Source: Branchiostoma floridae (lineage: Eukaryota > Chordata > Leptocardii > Amphioxiformes > Branchiostomatidae). From it: a stretch of DNA of 64,000 bases. The DNA is taken from contig NC_049984.1 of the NCBI RefSeq assembly GCF_000003815.2, positions 5,729,258-5,793,257 of the forward strand. Direction: 5' to 3'. Below, one piece after another: positions 23,113-38,100 of the stretch; positions within the stretch are counted from its first letter, which is position 1, and the number at the start of each line of letters is the position of its first letter. The notes beneath the pieces are model-generated. The model saw nothing but the letters and a program-made list of their open reading frames with translations, did no database searches and was not told where the DNA came from. The position numbers and the translations under genes were made by a program.

Positions 23113-26100
23113 TCAGCTCCTGACCACAGAGACGATAGTCTTCATGTTGTACAGACACTGCTGCACCAGCTTCTGGTCCTTGCTACTTGCGGGGGGATCT
23201 GTAAAGGTACAAAATAACTTTTTTGTCAAGGTATAAACAATCTTATATGTTTTTATCCATGTATATCTTATGCTAATTGTTGATCTGAATTAACTCGTAA
23301 ACTCTGTCAAACTTGATTTACATACATCACTTGTATGGTTGCCATTGATATTGTCCACTTGAATAGGACATAAAGCAGAGGTCCCCTGTTTTAGGAGAGC
23401 CGTACCTTGATCATATTAAAGAGCCCACCACATTTCCCCATAAGAATATAGACTCTGAGGTCTATATCTGTATCTGTATCTATATAGCTGGTATAACCGC
23501 TGTTCGGTGTAACACGGTGCTTCGTGTCAACACCAGCTTCCCAGTGTGAGTGGATCAAACCTATCGGTCCGGTCCTATAGTAGTTATACACCTTACACTT
23601 AACGTACAATACTGATGTGTTGTGACTTATTAAAGCAATTTAACAAACATGCAGTGTGTATATAGTGTACTAAGAGTTGTTTATGACATTTATTAGCAAA
23701 CTATGTAAAAACAGTACAAAGTATGTTGCATCCTAGACAAGTGTCTTTACCCCTGCGAATGGCTTGCCATGACTCCTCCAGCCTGTGAACAACTGCAGCG
23801 TTCTTCAGCCCCACCTTCCCCTTTTGACAGTTGGTGACGAGCGCCCACAGCGCTGAGGAGGCCACAGCTTTAGAGTGCAGGCCGCTGCTCTCCATACACC
23901 GCAGCAGGGTCTCCACTACTTTCTCTGTGGTGAGGGAAAACGTCAGAACAAGACATAACAAAAAATCCTACCTGTGGGAAATGTTTAGAGTCTTTGAGAA
24001 TTTCTCAGTATGAGAGTTGACAAGAAATCATACCTATTGGAAATATCTATAAGAGTCTTTGAGAATTTCTGGACTAATTTACTTCAAATCAAAACAGTCA
24101 ACCTTAGTTTCCACACAATTGGACGACTTAAGCTCTAGCCTATACTAAACAATCATTCTGCAACAATTCCTAAGAGGTAAAAAAACAGAAAAAAAACTAA
24201 TCCCCACCATTGGCCACTATCCTGGGTTTGTTGGCTGGGTGGAAGCACATGTTTCTCAGGACCAGCAGAGCCATGGCCTGGCAGGAACGAGGAGAACTCT
24301 GCACATGTTCCACCAGCAAGCCTAGCATGTCTGCGGAAACACATGCATGTACATTATGGTACAATTTTAAACTTTATAACCGTACACAAAAATAAAGCAC
24401 TTACTAACAAGCTTTCGATCAGTCCTCTGATCGTTTTCAAGTTGTAATGACCCAAAGCCTATGTCACACCTCCAGACTGGAAGTGTGAAGTCAAAGAGGG
24501 TCAAAGGTGCCTGGAAGTCTGTATTGGCCCCCCCGTCTACGAGTATAAACAGTAAGGAGAATACGTACACTGTGTAACAGACTGAGAAGGGCCAAGGTGA
24601 TAGACAGAGAGGACAACAGGGACATGTACAGGTACAAACACCAACACCCTTACCAACTGTATAGAGTATCTGCCTGATTCACATTGAAACCCTACCTGGA
24701 ATTTTGATCAGCATTTGTTGACCGTCCAGGGAGAAAGACACGTTAACGAGAACAGCCAACCACCTGGCTGCTAGGCTGTTCTGCTTCTTGTCCTTCCCCC
24801 CTTTCCCTGGCACCACAGCGGAGAAGCCTTGCAAAAAATTACTCTGAAAAAATATCAAATCAAGAACTTCTTACAGCCAAAAATTTGAGGAATCTGCAGT
24901 TGTGCTCCATAACTACTGTCAAATCATATGTTGTATCATGAATTTACCAAAAAGGCTATAGTGGTAGTACAGTGTCCAGCATACAACAGGTATGTTTGAT
25001 GCAAGATGAAGGAAATTATGTTATTCTTTTTTGAATAGAATACAATTTACCAAATCACCCAAAACAGAGTCATCAAATATCTGTTAAAGTCTGACGGCCC
25101 CTTTTTTCTTGTTACGTGTTTACATTGTTGCTATCGGTCATTGTATAAATGTACTGAAAAAGGAGATAAATAAATAAATGACCATTATGTTTCAGAAAAC
25201 TTAAAACCTTAGTCAAGTCTGCCTTAGTGATGTACAATCATTATTATAGTTCTAATGTGCTCTATTTCTGTGAAAGTGGTAGAATGACCAGCCCTCACCT
25301 TCCACAGTATTCCTCTACAGACGTTGGACAGCGCCAGGTTTGCCAGCACAGCGAAGATCGTCTTCAGATGGGCCCTGCCTCCCTGGGGGGTCTGTTTGGT
25401 GGCCATCTTCACCAGGCTGTGCACAACTGAACTTCCTGCCGACCCCTCGTGAGACGTCTTTGCACCCGTCCTGCCGCTGGCTGCCAAGGAACTGCAAGCT
25501 GGGGAAGAAATTAAAGTACAAATGTACTGTCAGTGCCTTCCTACAAGTATAACTATAGCTTCAACCAGGCCTCCCTATGGGGCTACAGATGGTACAATTT
25601 GTCAAAAAAGGAAATAATTGGCCATGACACTAAGTTTAATATTCACCCTAAGTTTAATATTCGCCCTCTGGTGGCCGAGCAACCACCTGGTGCAGGCAAC
25701 CACCTCTCGTCAGGGGACACATCAAAACAGTACCGTTCGTTTTTACATAGTTGAGACCCTCTCCCAAGCAAGCAACTGTCTTACCAAACCAACAACCACT
25801 TTTTTTCAGTCTCCCAACATTCAAAATTGATAGACATCAAATGATCAAGCCCAGCATCGGCATCACAAATATTCAGAAGTATATTTCTACATCTAAATCA
25901 AGAAGCGTGCAATATTGTGAATGCATTTAAGTTTGCGGGAATTCAATTTAACGGTAGCGGGAAAAAGGACTTTTTGCCGTGGTTTTAAGTTCACGGTAGC
26001 ACCATGCACTGTGGTCTCTTACTGCCATGGAAAAATTAAACCACTGCGAAAGTTTCTGCATTTACAGTATATGCATGGTAAAAACAGAGAGCAGCTCAGA

Positions 26101-29100
26101 CCTTTATCACACTGTGCGGTGTATGTGGCCAGTAGTCCCAGCATGGCCCCCATCAGTGTGTTGTTGACCATCCCCCAGGACCACAGCTTGTGAACCACCT
26201 GGCTCAGACCTGCCTCAACTGCTGCAGCCTGGAGAGAGGAAACATCATGACTTGGGGTGGGTACCAGTACAAAACCAGTTTTTCTCATTGGACTGGTCCA
26301 GAGAAACGGACCTGAAAAAATTTCGTGGACCGGATGTTGGACCGATTTGAAAATGAACAGATTATATGATCAGGCATTCACACGTTTTGGGGCTTACCGG
26401 GCGAGGAAAATAACAAGTGAGTGAAGTAGAATAGAGTCTATAGTCATTTCTACCAACTTTTACAGTCAATTGTACAGAGGCAGTTAGCCTTGTAGGATTT
26501 TAAAATGCCAGTTGGAGTCGAATACTGCACAAAACAGATTTCTTTGTAGCGAAATGGACCGTTGTTTTGAGTATCGTCCATTCACATGTTTTCACATACT
26601 GAATCAGTCCGGATCTGGACCTGATCCGGACCTGAATTTTCTGTACCGGTACCCACCCCCAATCATGGGTCTTCAGATACAGATTATTCACATTGCATCG
26701 ATGAAGGTTAGACATTGATGTAATAAGATACGTACATATGTAAGGACGTAACAGTTACTCAAGTAACAGGGTAAATTATGGAAACGGTCAGACGTTTCAC
26801 ATAGTCAAGATCTTTTGAAGTGCCAAAGTGATCTGTACATGTAGATATGTTGACAGGGCTGTCTTAAGGTCCAGTCCCTCCACTCTGGGATGGACAGTTG
26901 CTTATTGCGATGGACAAAAATCTCACCTTGTCTGTCCAAAAAATCTTAACTGCAGGGGTTGAAATTGAGGAAAATGTACATAAAAAGGCCACTTAACAAT
27001 GGAAATGAACAACATGGCCCCCCAAACAATAAATGGGAAATAAAAAAATTAGAACTGGTGACAGCCCTGTATGTGGAACTCATTGTTGACAAGTACAGCA
27101 AGGGCATCCTCACTACATAGCTAAATCGATTATCTGCTTAGACATTGGGAATACCTTTCCGTCTGGGTATTTAAGCATGAGGTTCCTGAGTAGGTGCAGG
27201 GACAGGAGGAGGTTGGTGACTGCCGGGTCGTCCTTCCTGCGAGCAGCCGGCTTACCGGTGCTGAGAGAGTCCAGGTTCATCTGGGCATGCAGGTCCTTCA
27301 TGTGATCCACTGTGCTGTCCACAAACCCAGCTGCAAACACAGGAGCTTTCAATGCAATTCTATTCACTGTTCTTAACCAACTAAGAAACCACTACTACTA
27401 CTGTCAGTCAGTCTATGCAGACTATGACACTACGCAAGGACAATGACAATGTAGACTAGAATACAAAAAGTTGTACAAATTGAATACAAAATACATAAAC
27501 TTAATGATGCAACTTGGAAATTATGTACTAAGTATTATAAGACTTAGTGTAATAGCCAAGGAGGCACCTCATACCAAGGGCCGAGTCATACCAAAGATTT
27601 TTAAAAATGGTACATACTGCATTCTCTGCGGAACACTTAACATTGGGGTAAGAGTTAAAGGTTGTAACACCAATAGCCCCTGCTGTAGTGATTGCACAAA
27701 GTTGCGTAGCCCAAGGGGTACTGAAACGGACACTGCCATATCTCGTTTTTTTAATGTACCATCTCGTGTGGAAAAGACTGAACAGAATGATGTAATACCC
27801 AAGTGAATCAGTACATGCAGAAGTATGGGCAACATTTTAGCCTACAGAATGATGTAATAAATTGAATGTAGATTAGTACATTTCATAGACATACTTTGCA
27901 GAGCTGTATGCTTGGCTGTTCTGCTGTGAGCCAACAGCAGAGCAAGGCTGTTCCCCACAGCTGTCCTGCTGTCCATGTCAGCTGTATTGCTGTCCATGCT
28001 GCCCAGGCTGTCATACAGCTGTACCAGGCAACGGCACAGCTCCGACCCACAGGACACAGGCTCGGTCTTCTCACTCTCATCTGAATGAAGAGAAGATAAT
28101 TTTAAACCAATATTGCACAATTAGATAGATAAAACAATGTCTTTTCACTCTATATCAACTGGACAAAAAATATGATGACTCAATAAATCTACAAATGTTT
28201 TCACTTGATTCTAACTGATACTAATCTATGCTATAGCGAGGTTACTTGTGTACTTATTCACAAAAAAACTATGAAGGTAGCAGAGTGACTTGGAAGAAGC
28301 AGTTGCCACCACGACTTCTCACTCTCTTTGTTTGGATGGGGAGCAGATGATGTCTGACTTAAGGATGGTGCTGGGTTCATGACGGTATGAAAAGTTACAG
28401 AAGCTGTCATTTGATGTTAACTGATGACTATGTTGTGCTACAGTGAGGTCACTACATGCACATACTATAGTAGTGGAATGCATAGATCAAGGAGGTTCTT
28501 TCTTTAACCCCCTTGCATAGATGCAACTGAGAGCAGTCCACCTATCATTAGATTGACTCACATTAGATTGACTCAATCAACTGTCTTGGATTGCAGAATG
28601 ACACAGTGTAATGTTTTAACATTGTATCCACCCTTAAACACCAACGTTATCGATAAGTTCTTTATCCAAAGCTATTGTACAAACCTGTATCTTTGACCCG
28701 TGCTCTGTCCAGCAGCAGACTTAAGGATGGCGCCGGGTCCGTGCCGGTGGAAAGTTTCCCCTGCAGCTGTCCATCCTCAGACAGCAGCAGGGCCAGCAGC
28801 TGTACTGTGGACAGCTGAAGGTCGGCAGGAGCTGACACAGCCAGACACGACAGCACCGATTCTAGCAGGATAAGAAAATGAAATATAAGATTTTTCTCAA
28901 CCAATCTGCATTTCTCATTGCTTTGCTTGGGCACAGAGTGATCCATGATGATTATCTACACTCATGGCAGATATAGTTATCCTATTTTCCATCCTATTCT
29001 AGCTTCAATTGTTCCTCTGACCACTTCCCTTCAGAATGTCTGGCTACCATTGATACTGAAATGATTGGCATTCGACTACATGTCTTTGGCTAAAATATTG

Positions 29101-32100
29101 GTGAGTGTTCTGATTGTCTCCAAATCAGAAGGGCCATTAAAATGTAGTAATGCCTTGGCTATAGGATGAAATAGCTGATTCCTGAAACAATGCAGGAAGT
29201 GAGGACTAACCTGGCCAGATTATTCTGTGTGGAATTGATCTTTGGAGTGAAGCGTAGCTAAAATAAATTCTATAAGATTATAGTTGTACATAGTTGTAGT
29301 AAGCGCACAAACTGGAAAACATTTACTCGTGGCATTCCTTGGCTATGGGTTTATGTCCCTAATAAAGGAGACTTCAGTACAAACAAAAACCCAGAGCAGC
29401 ACATTTCTGTTCCTTACCATAGAATGTGTCCCAGTTGTTAGCGAGAGAGACGGTGATGTCCGCCACGGCGTCCCTGCCGTCCATCTGCACCACGCTGGTG
29501 AGGAAACTGTACACACTCCTCCACAGGGCACAGCAGGGTGGGTGCATGCTGTCTTCTGCGGGGACATGGTTCATGTTAGGAATTTATTGCCCTCTACCAG
29601 ACTCCACACTATGCTGGAAAAATAGTAGTCAGGATGCTGCCCCTGGACCCCGCCAGGGGCCTTAGGTGACCCCTGGACCCCTGACCTGATTCTGTGAAAA
29701 AATCCTGGTGAGAACACTGGTAGAAGTTAGCCAGATGACATGCCAGACTGTATGTCTTGGCTGGCTAACTTCTCTGGCATGTCATCCCTCTACTTGGCCA
29801 ATTTCTACCATTTTACCAGCAACGTGTGGAGCCTGGTAGAGTCTAGGAATAGATCTTGCAATATTGTAAAGAGTGAGGCTAGAACTTTTTTGTGAAGATT
29901 TCCTATCTGACCTATCTGCATTTTTGCTTAGAAAAGACCGATCCTGTCTGTCTATCATAAGGAGCAATTTGTACAAAGAGGAAGTGGCTGGGTGTCTGTC
30001 AAATGTTTGCATTTTTATGCTTTTATTTTACAAGTTTTCTATGTCTTATCGGATGTGGGTATGGCGGTGGGATTGATTTATCATCTTGTGTCACTATCAA
30101 TCGGAAACTGACATTGCACTAGAATTACATTGAAAAGTATATACAAAATAATCTGCATCCAAACGTGAGTCATGATAAACTTGGTGACATTATATTTGGG
30201 TCTGCCAAATTCTTTTTTTCTTGATGACTCACATTATTGTCATCCTTAATTGGACTTAGCAGCCCACCTTTATCAAGTGTTCTTCCCACAAGCAGAAGCT
30301 GCAGGACAGTTTTGACGTTGTTCCTCCCCTGTGTGAAAGTCTTCCCCAGGCCAGGTTTGTTCAGTACACAGGTCTGCATCAGGCTTAGGATAGAGCAGTG
30401 CATGTGCAGCAGCTCCCCCAAGAGGAGTTTCACAGTACTGCACTTCGATGTTGACTCCCTTTGCTCTTTTAACTGGATACGGAGGATGTCAGCATCTAGA
30501 AATCTAAGAAAAAAGACAAAGATGAGCAGTCATTTCATAACTTCCTATAGCCAGTTCTCAACAACACACTAAGAAGTATTCCATTTTGTATGCCTTTGGA
30601 GATAATAGATGCATTTCATTTGCTGTACATGGTATTCAATTTCATCAAAGTTCAAGACAATCATGATTTAGCCAACGTTAGATTTCAACGCCAAAATCTG
30701 CATCCTAATAGAGATGTCTTATATTTAAAGGAATAAAGCTATCAATTGAAACATTTTGCATAAGTCATACTACTTTTTCAAAACAATTAACGTAAATGAA
30801 GTCAACACTTTTTTATCTACCTGAGTAAGCTGTTGAAAATGTTGTGTTGAGAGATGGACTGCAGTGCATCATGGGAAGCCATGACCACCATGTTGGAAAC
30901 GAGGCGTGTCAGAGCGGCCAAAAGGTCAGGGGTCACCACACTGGGGTAGTCCACTCCGACTGGTTCACTGTAGGCAGAACCTAGGGTGGGTAACATTGAG
31001 TTAAGAAATCATCTTGGAATTCCTTGCAGTGAAATTCGTCCATTGAAGTGCAAGGACTTAATTTCGCTGTAGAAGGGAAATTGAAGTTTTAATGGTGTCT
31101 TGGCTTTATAGTTAAAACAATTCTGTAGTACGGTGAAACCTAAAAACAGCAACCACTCAAGGGACTGAGGGGAAATGGTTGCTAAGGATAGGGTTGGGTT
31201 AACTATGTAAACATGGGACAGTTTTAATGTGGCTGGAAGTGGTTGCCTGTGCCAGGTTTAACTAGAACATGTTGTGATTTAATGAATTTGCAGTGGAAAT
31301 GTCACTGTGAAAATAAACTGGGAATGATTTAGGATTTGCAGTTCTAGACAGGAAGAGTTTAAACATTGCTTTGACAACTGAGTTGCAATTGTTACTCATC
31401 ATCAGACTGAACAGAACACACTTAATGTTTCAGTCTGTATGACTGTCCCACCTGCAGTAGAGTCTGTGGACTGTCTGGACGGAGCCCTGCCTCCCACAGG
31501 ACCCTGCACTACAGCAGGCTGGGGCACTGGGGTGGCGGACATCTGAAATTACACAACCCGTTAGTCATAATTAACAAAAAGCACCAGACCCTGTATGACA
31601 GAAGGGGCACAGTCACCTGTAAATTAGACAACTCATTAGTCACATTCAACAAAATGTGAAAATCTAAATCAATTTTGAAGTCAGACATCTTTACAGAATA
31701 CATTGTACATGTTAGCTATAAGAAAGCAAATTTTGCAAATGTTGACATATAAGGCCCAAAGTTGATACAACTTTCTACTCATTTCTACTCTATTACCTTT
31801 CCACATTCAAAGTGACTAGCGGTACTATGCTAAGGATGAGTTTGTGTATGAATGTAAGAATATAGAAAGTTATATAGCATGTACATAGTTAACTTTATAA
31901 TATATTATTCCCTCCCATGGTTAGCCCTTAACAATAAGCCAATGGCTAGTTGGAGTGCAGAACCAAACAAATAAATAATAATTGGTAAGTTCACCTGTGT
32001 GGTGAGTGTAGCTGTTGATGTGAAGTACTGTTCTCCTGATGTTAGGCTGCTGCGGGAGGAAGCAATGTCTCTGGTAGGGGTGCTGTGATCTGGAGTGGAA

Positions 32101-35100
32101 AAAAACAAACAAACAAATTAGCAAAATAGTAAATTGTTTGTGGAAAATGCACAACAATAGTTAAAATTCTGATTACAGTATCAAGGAAAACTCAGTAATT
32201 TTTAAAAATAAACTGCAAAGAGTTGAGAAAGAAATTAAGAAATGAGTGTGCATATGTGTTCATGCATGTGCTTTTGCATGTGAGGGTTAGAATGTGTGGA
32301 TACAAAACGATAAAATGTGTGGGTTAGAATGTGTGGTTACCCACCAAAAGTTGACGTAGTGCTCCCAGTATCACTCTGTGACTCCGTGGCCTGCCTATAG
32401 GCCACACTAAACAGCTTTATGACGCTGTGAGGATAGTAGTTCTCCAACATGAAGCTGACGTGTGTGTAGAACTGACAGTGGTGTAGGATAGCCAGTGTGT
32501 GTCTGTGTGTGTGTGTATGAGGTTTTTACCCACCTGAAGTTGACGTAGTGCCCCCAGTATCACTCTGTGACTCCTTGGCCTGCCTGTAGGCCACACTAAC
32601 TGGCTGTATGACGCTGTGAGGGTAGTAGTTCTCCAACATGAAGCTGACGTGTGTGTAGAACTGACAGTGGTGTAGGATAGCCAGTGTGTGTCTGTGTGTG
32701 TGTGTATGAGGTTTTTACCCACCTGAAGTTGACGTAGTGCCCCCAGTATCACTCTGTGACTCCGTGGCCTGCCTGTAGGCCACACTAACTGGCTGTATGA
32801 CGCTGTGAGGGTAGTAGTTCTCCAACATGAAGCTGACGTGTGTGTAGAACTGACAGTGATGTAACAGGGCCAGCAGGGCAGGCAGCCCCACCAGGGTGAA
32901 GCCTGTGTCTTCGTCCGTCACGCTCGGACCCTGCCAGGCGCTGTCGTTGGCCTGGGCCGGGGTGGTGGGTAGTGACTGGGCGGTCAAGTTCACCAGCACG
33001 GCTGCTGCCTAAGGAGTACAGAGGAAAAAATGTACACAGGATTCTCACCAGAATTTGGCATCTTAAGAGCGGCAAATCCATGAGGCAAACAAGCAGCGCA
33101 GACTTGAGCATTGTAGGGGGGTCTGGGGACTTCCTCTCCCTGAACAGCTATATTTTATAACCCACAGACACACCATTTCCTACATTCTGATGGCCAAATT
33201 TCATCAAATAAAGCCAAGGCTAGAGAGACAGGTTCCATACAAGACCAAAAGATTAGTTTCCCATTATGAGATTTCCAAAACAACGAATCAAAGAATCGCT
33301 TAGCAAATTCAGGTTTCGACTTCAGGAAGATAAGAAGAATGGCCATTACCTGTTGCCTGACCAGGCTGCACTCGGTGTGGTCCAGCAGGACACTGATGCT
33401 GGTGCCCCAGATGCCGCCCGTCACCTGCTGACAGCCGGTCGTCAGGGCGATACGGCCCTCCTCACTCCCCGACAACAGGACAGCGATGCCCAGCCCTGCT
33501 GCACGAACCTGCGGATTGCAAGACAAAAAATTAACGCCAAACCAAATTTATTTTTGTTGTTGTCAGACATTTCTTAGCAGAAATCAGTTAGCTGTCAAGA
33601 TCAAGACAGGATCTGGGAGGAAAACTTGAGTCAGGCTATATTAGTATTGCCATATGCACACCTACATGTACGGACCTGTGGATCCCAACACAAATTAACG
33701 CTTCTTTGATTCTCTCAACATTTCATAGCAAAAAAGCTTCAACGGTGGCAGGGAGGAGAACTTAAATCTGGCTACATTCATTTTCATACTATGTATTCCC
33801 TCATGTTGATTTTGTAGTTCAGCAGTATTTAAAAAAAACAAATTGAGTAAGTGTGGCCCAAGAGGCACAATATGAAATAAAAAAAAATTGCATGGTAGCA
33901 TGATTGGAATGTCAATAGCTTTCATAGGTAAAATTGGCTGAAATCGATTCTCCTTTTTGTCCAACTCAAGTATGCTTCATTGCTGTAATTAGGGATAGCA
34001 GAAGCTTTAAGAAAAGTCAATGGCATGATCACCTCAGGATCCCTGTAAGCCCAGAGTGGAACCAGCCAGTCCAGCCCAGCACCCTCCTCAGACTTGGTGT
34101 TCAGCCACAGCGAGGGCCAGTCCTGGTACATAGAAGGCAGGAGGGCATGAGAAACTCAAGAGTACATTGCATAACATACAATTATGTATAATATCTATCA
34201 CCACATCTTCTACAGAATTATGTGTATGGTTTTGGAATCTCATACTGACTCACTAAACAACTTCTAGTAGCTAACCAACTAAATATCATCTGTTGTTCCC
34301 CATCTCGCAAGGGTTAGACATGCTTCCACAATGATGTTGTTGCTTGATGGCAGACGAATAAGGGCCTCTGTCACTCATATAGTAGTACTAAATGTAATAT
34401 CTAGATTATACAAACCAACCTTGTTAGTGCTGATGTAAGCCATCTCCAGAGCCAGGTGTTTGAGACTGATGGAGGCGTTCTTGATGACAAACAAAACAAA
34501 AAACAAACAAACAAACAAACCAACCTTGTTAGTGCTGACATGAGCCATCTCCAGAGCCAGGTGTTTGAGACTGATGGAGGCATTCTTGATGACAAATAAA
34601 CAAACAAACAAACAAACAAACAAACAAACAAACACACCTTGTTAGTGCTGACGTGAGCCATCTCCAGCACCAAGTGTTTGAGACTGATGGAGGCATTCTT
34701 GATGACAATTAAACAAACAAACAAACAAACAAACAAACAAACAAACAAACCTTGTTAGTGCTGACATGAGCCATCTCCAGTGCCAGGTGTTTGAGACTGA
34801 TGGAGGCGTTCTTGATGACAATTAAACAAACAAACAAACAAACAAACAAACCTTGTTAGTGCTGACATGAGCCATCTCCAGTGCCAGGTGTTTGAGACTG
34901 ATGGAGGCGTTCTTGATGACAAACAAACAAACAAACAAACAAACAAACAAACAAACAAACAAACCTTGTTAGTGCTGACGTGAGCCATCTCTAGTGCCAG
35001 GTGTTTGAGACTGATGGAGGCGTTCTTGATGACTCCCTTCCCCATGTAGGACCTGGTGGTGCTGCCACGCCCCACATGGAAGGACAATACAACCTGGGAA

Positions 35101-38100
35101 GGGGACGGAAAAATTATACAACTCCTGTAAATCTACTCAAACAACAGAGAATAATTCATTCATTTGAATTAACCCTGTCTAGAGTTTGCCCTAGACTCAT
35201 GTTTCCCAATTGACTATCCAAGATTTGTATTTCACCTTCTTTACATATTATCTAAAACCTATTCTGCAATAGATCTCTGTGTTACTGACAAAAGGTAGTG
35301 TATGCTACCTTAAACATCAGACGATTTTCAAAATCTTAACCAATTGCTTGTGTAAATACAAACCTCTCTGAGCGTCTCCAGTAGCTCCTGACAGAGTGTT
35401 TCCCTGTTACTAGTGCTGATACCAGTGCTCCAGTCTGGCCTGTAGACGAAAACAAATACAGTGAATCTCCTACACAAGCATACCTATCAAGATCTTACCA
35501 TTTGTACTACAGCTTTTGATAACAAGATTTATGTACTACAATTCACTTACATGTATTAATGTTCCCGTTCTATTGCTGTCTAAATAGAGTGGACTGAGTG
35601 ATTCATTATAATCATCATCTATCGACCTGTATCAGTCAGGATCAATCCATATAGCCATCTCAAGCATTATTTTTCCTATGTTAGCATAATCCAGTGTCTA
35701 CATTAATAGAGTATAGGCTCATCGTAGATAATGTAGATGTCAACATCATTCAAGATGTATGAAAAACCATTAAAGAGACAAAAAACAGATGGATCAATGA
35801 TGGACACTTGGTAAAAACCCTGGGCATACAAAAATAGCAGTAAACAAGTAAAATCAGTCCCACCTTGCAGTGACATGGATGAGACAGTGCAGTGTGCTCT
35901 CCAGCGAGGCCAGGTCATAGAAGTGTGAGGGGTCAGCCAGGTGTAACCTCTGTAGAAACCCTTGTGCCAGGTCACCCAACGTCGGCTGGGCAGCTCTGAT
36001 TTAATACATAAATTTACAAGGCATAATTTTCCATGTGCAAATCTTCTACACCACGGAGGAAATGTATGTATAGTAATGTTGGGTCAGTACAGTACTGTAG
36101 AGAAGACTATGTCTTCCAATAGACAAAGTTCAAACTTACAAAATAGATGGAACAAACATACACAAATAGATCAGCACAGCATTTTAACTGGCCAAACATA
36201 AATTAGGTACTAAACCGTAAACGGGAAGATAGGAGGGACAGAACAGACCTGAAAACCTGAATACAACTAAATACATGTACAATGGTTGCTGAGCAAGTTA
36301 AAACATTCATATAGATACAAACTGGGTGAAAAGTTTTTTTTGCTAGTTTTTGCCTTCTTCCATTGGTTGAGAAAATTTATCAGTTGATATAAATGCTTTT
36401 AGACAAATTTTCAATGGTGAAAAGGCAACTGTGGGATAGAAACTGTCTGACATGACAGAAAGTCGCCCTCACCCCTGTTCCCTGTGCACCAGATGGCTAC
36501 ACAGTGCGGACAGCAGGGCCATGAGCTGTTTCTGTAGCGTACGATGAGCCGTCAGGACCTGGGCCTTCGTCCCCACCATGTTCTCATGCTCCTTGTTGTC
36601 CCCCTGACTCAGTAACCACAGCAGGGGGCTGCCTCTGGTCAACACCAAGTCCAGTAGCCAGCTACTGACGGAGTCTTGGAACACAGAAGAATGGGAAATG
36701 CACTTTTATTTTCAGATAGGAGTGGGTGAATGCGTGTGTATTCCTCCATAGATTTTAAGCATACTGCATGTGTGTGCTATGTATGTATGTGCTACGTATC
36801 ATGTGTGTGCCATGTACAACATGTATGTGTGTGCTATTTCCCCACCGTATCAAGCACCAAGTCTAGCAACTACATGTAGCTACAGACTGAGTCTTGGAAC
36901 ACGTATGATTGGAAAAGCCATTTTATTTTCAGACTGCCAATGAGCAAGTGAAAGAGTATTGGGCATATGCAATGTTAAGTTAAAAACATGCACTACAAAC
37001 TGGCAGTAATAATAGAAACAAAAGGTCAATGTAAATTCAAATCTCTCCTATTCTTCTAGTTCAAGGTCATCTTTAGTCTGTGAAACAAAGAAAACTGCAT
37101 CAATCGAGATGTAAATCTGCAGCAGCAGCACAGAATAGGTTGTTTTACAGATCTGCTTAATTAACCAGCTTAATTAAGCAAAAAGTCCAGGGGTTAATTA
37201 AGCAAAAAATCAGGACAGGGGTTAAGAAGATGGAAAAGTGATAATGATCAGCTGGATGGCCACAGTTTTTACCTCTGATGCTTTCCTTGCTCTTGAAGAA
37301 CAGCAGCAGAACTTTCAGCACCTCAGACAGCAACAAGTCGTCTTCTCCATTGGCCGGCATCACTTCAAGGAACCTGTATTCAAACACAGTACTAAGTATA
37401 CAGTTTTTTTTCTGACATAACATTTACTCTTCTTATTCCACAGGGTGTCATAATTCTGCCACATCAAAAAAAAAAAAAAAGAAACATTGTTATACTTATA
37501 GAGGCCTTCTCAACATTGTCTTGAACACCTAAGAATATCTGAAGTGTATATACCTCAGGATTACAGATGCTGCATTGGTACTCTCTTTAAATCACTTTAA
37601 TTCAAGTATTTTATTTATGTGGTGGTATTATGGCATCTGTTGGAATTATGAGAGTCGATTCCAGACCTGAACCTCTGGACCTGAACCGGACCTGATTTTC
37701 TGTACCAGTACCCACCCCTAAATAACTCACATTTTTTTCTGTTAGACACAGAAATCTGACCTTTTGAAGACATTCTTCCAGTCAAGATTAAATAGGACTT
37801 CAGCAATGGAGCCACTAGAAGCAGTTCCACTCCCCATGACATCGCTGGTCAACAGGAGACCTAGTCTCATCAGAGCCAGCTTGGCAACGTAGTGTGAAGG
37901 GGCGCCCTCTATCTCCTGGATGTTGAACTGCAGGGCTGTTTTGATGGGGGTGGCTTTCAGCAACAGCTTGTCCCGGGAGGTGAGGACGAGAGAGGGTGGA
38001 ATTCTGAAGGGAATTTTGGGAAAGAACAATAGAGGAAGTGAGAGTGAGTCTTTTAAAAGTATTCAGACCTGACTTTGAGAAGATGACAACTGATGCTACT

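Noticed and set aside
32417-32785. 122-codon open frame on the minus strand
   Set aside because: It is an out-of-frame reading of the duplicated RTTN exon 33 halves.
34401-34748. 115-codon open frame on the minus strand
   Set aside because: It is the half-exon array plus (TTTG)n read through; [10 protein letters not shown] repeats come from the microsatellite.
34420-35093. CRISPR-like array (regular 69-bp repeats with spacers)
   Set aside because: The repeats are coding exon fragments, the spacers are a TTTG microsatellite, and the genome is eukaryotic.
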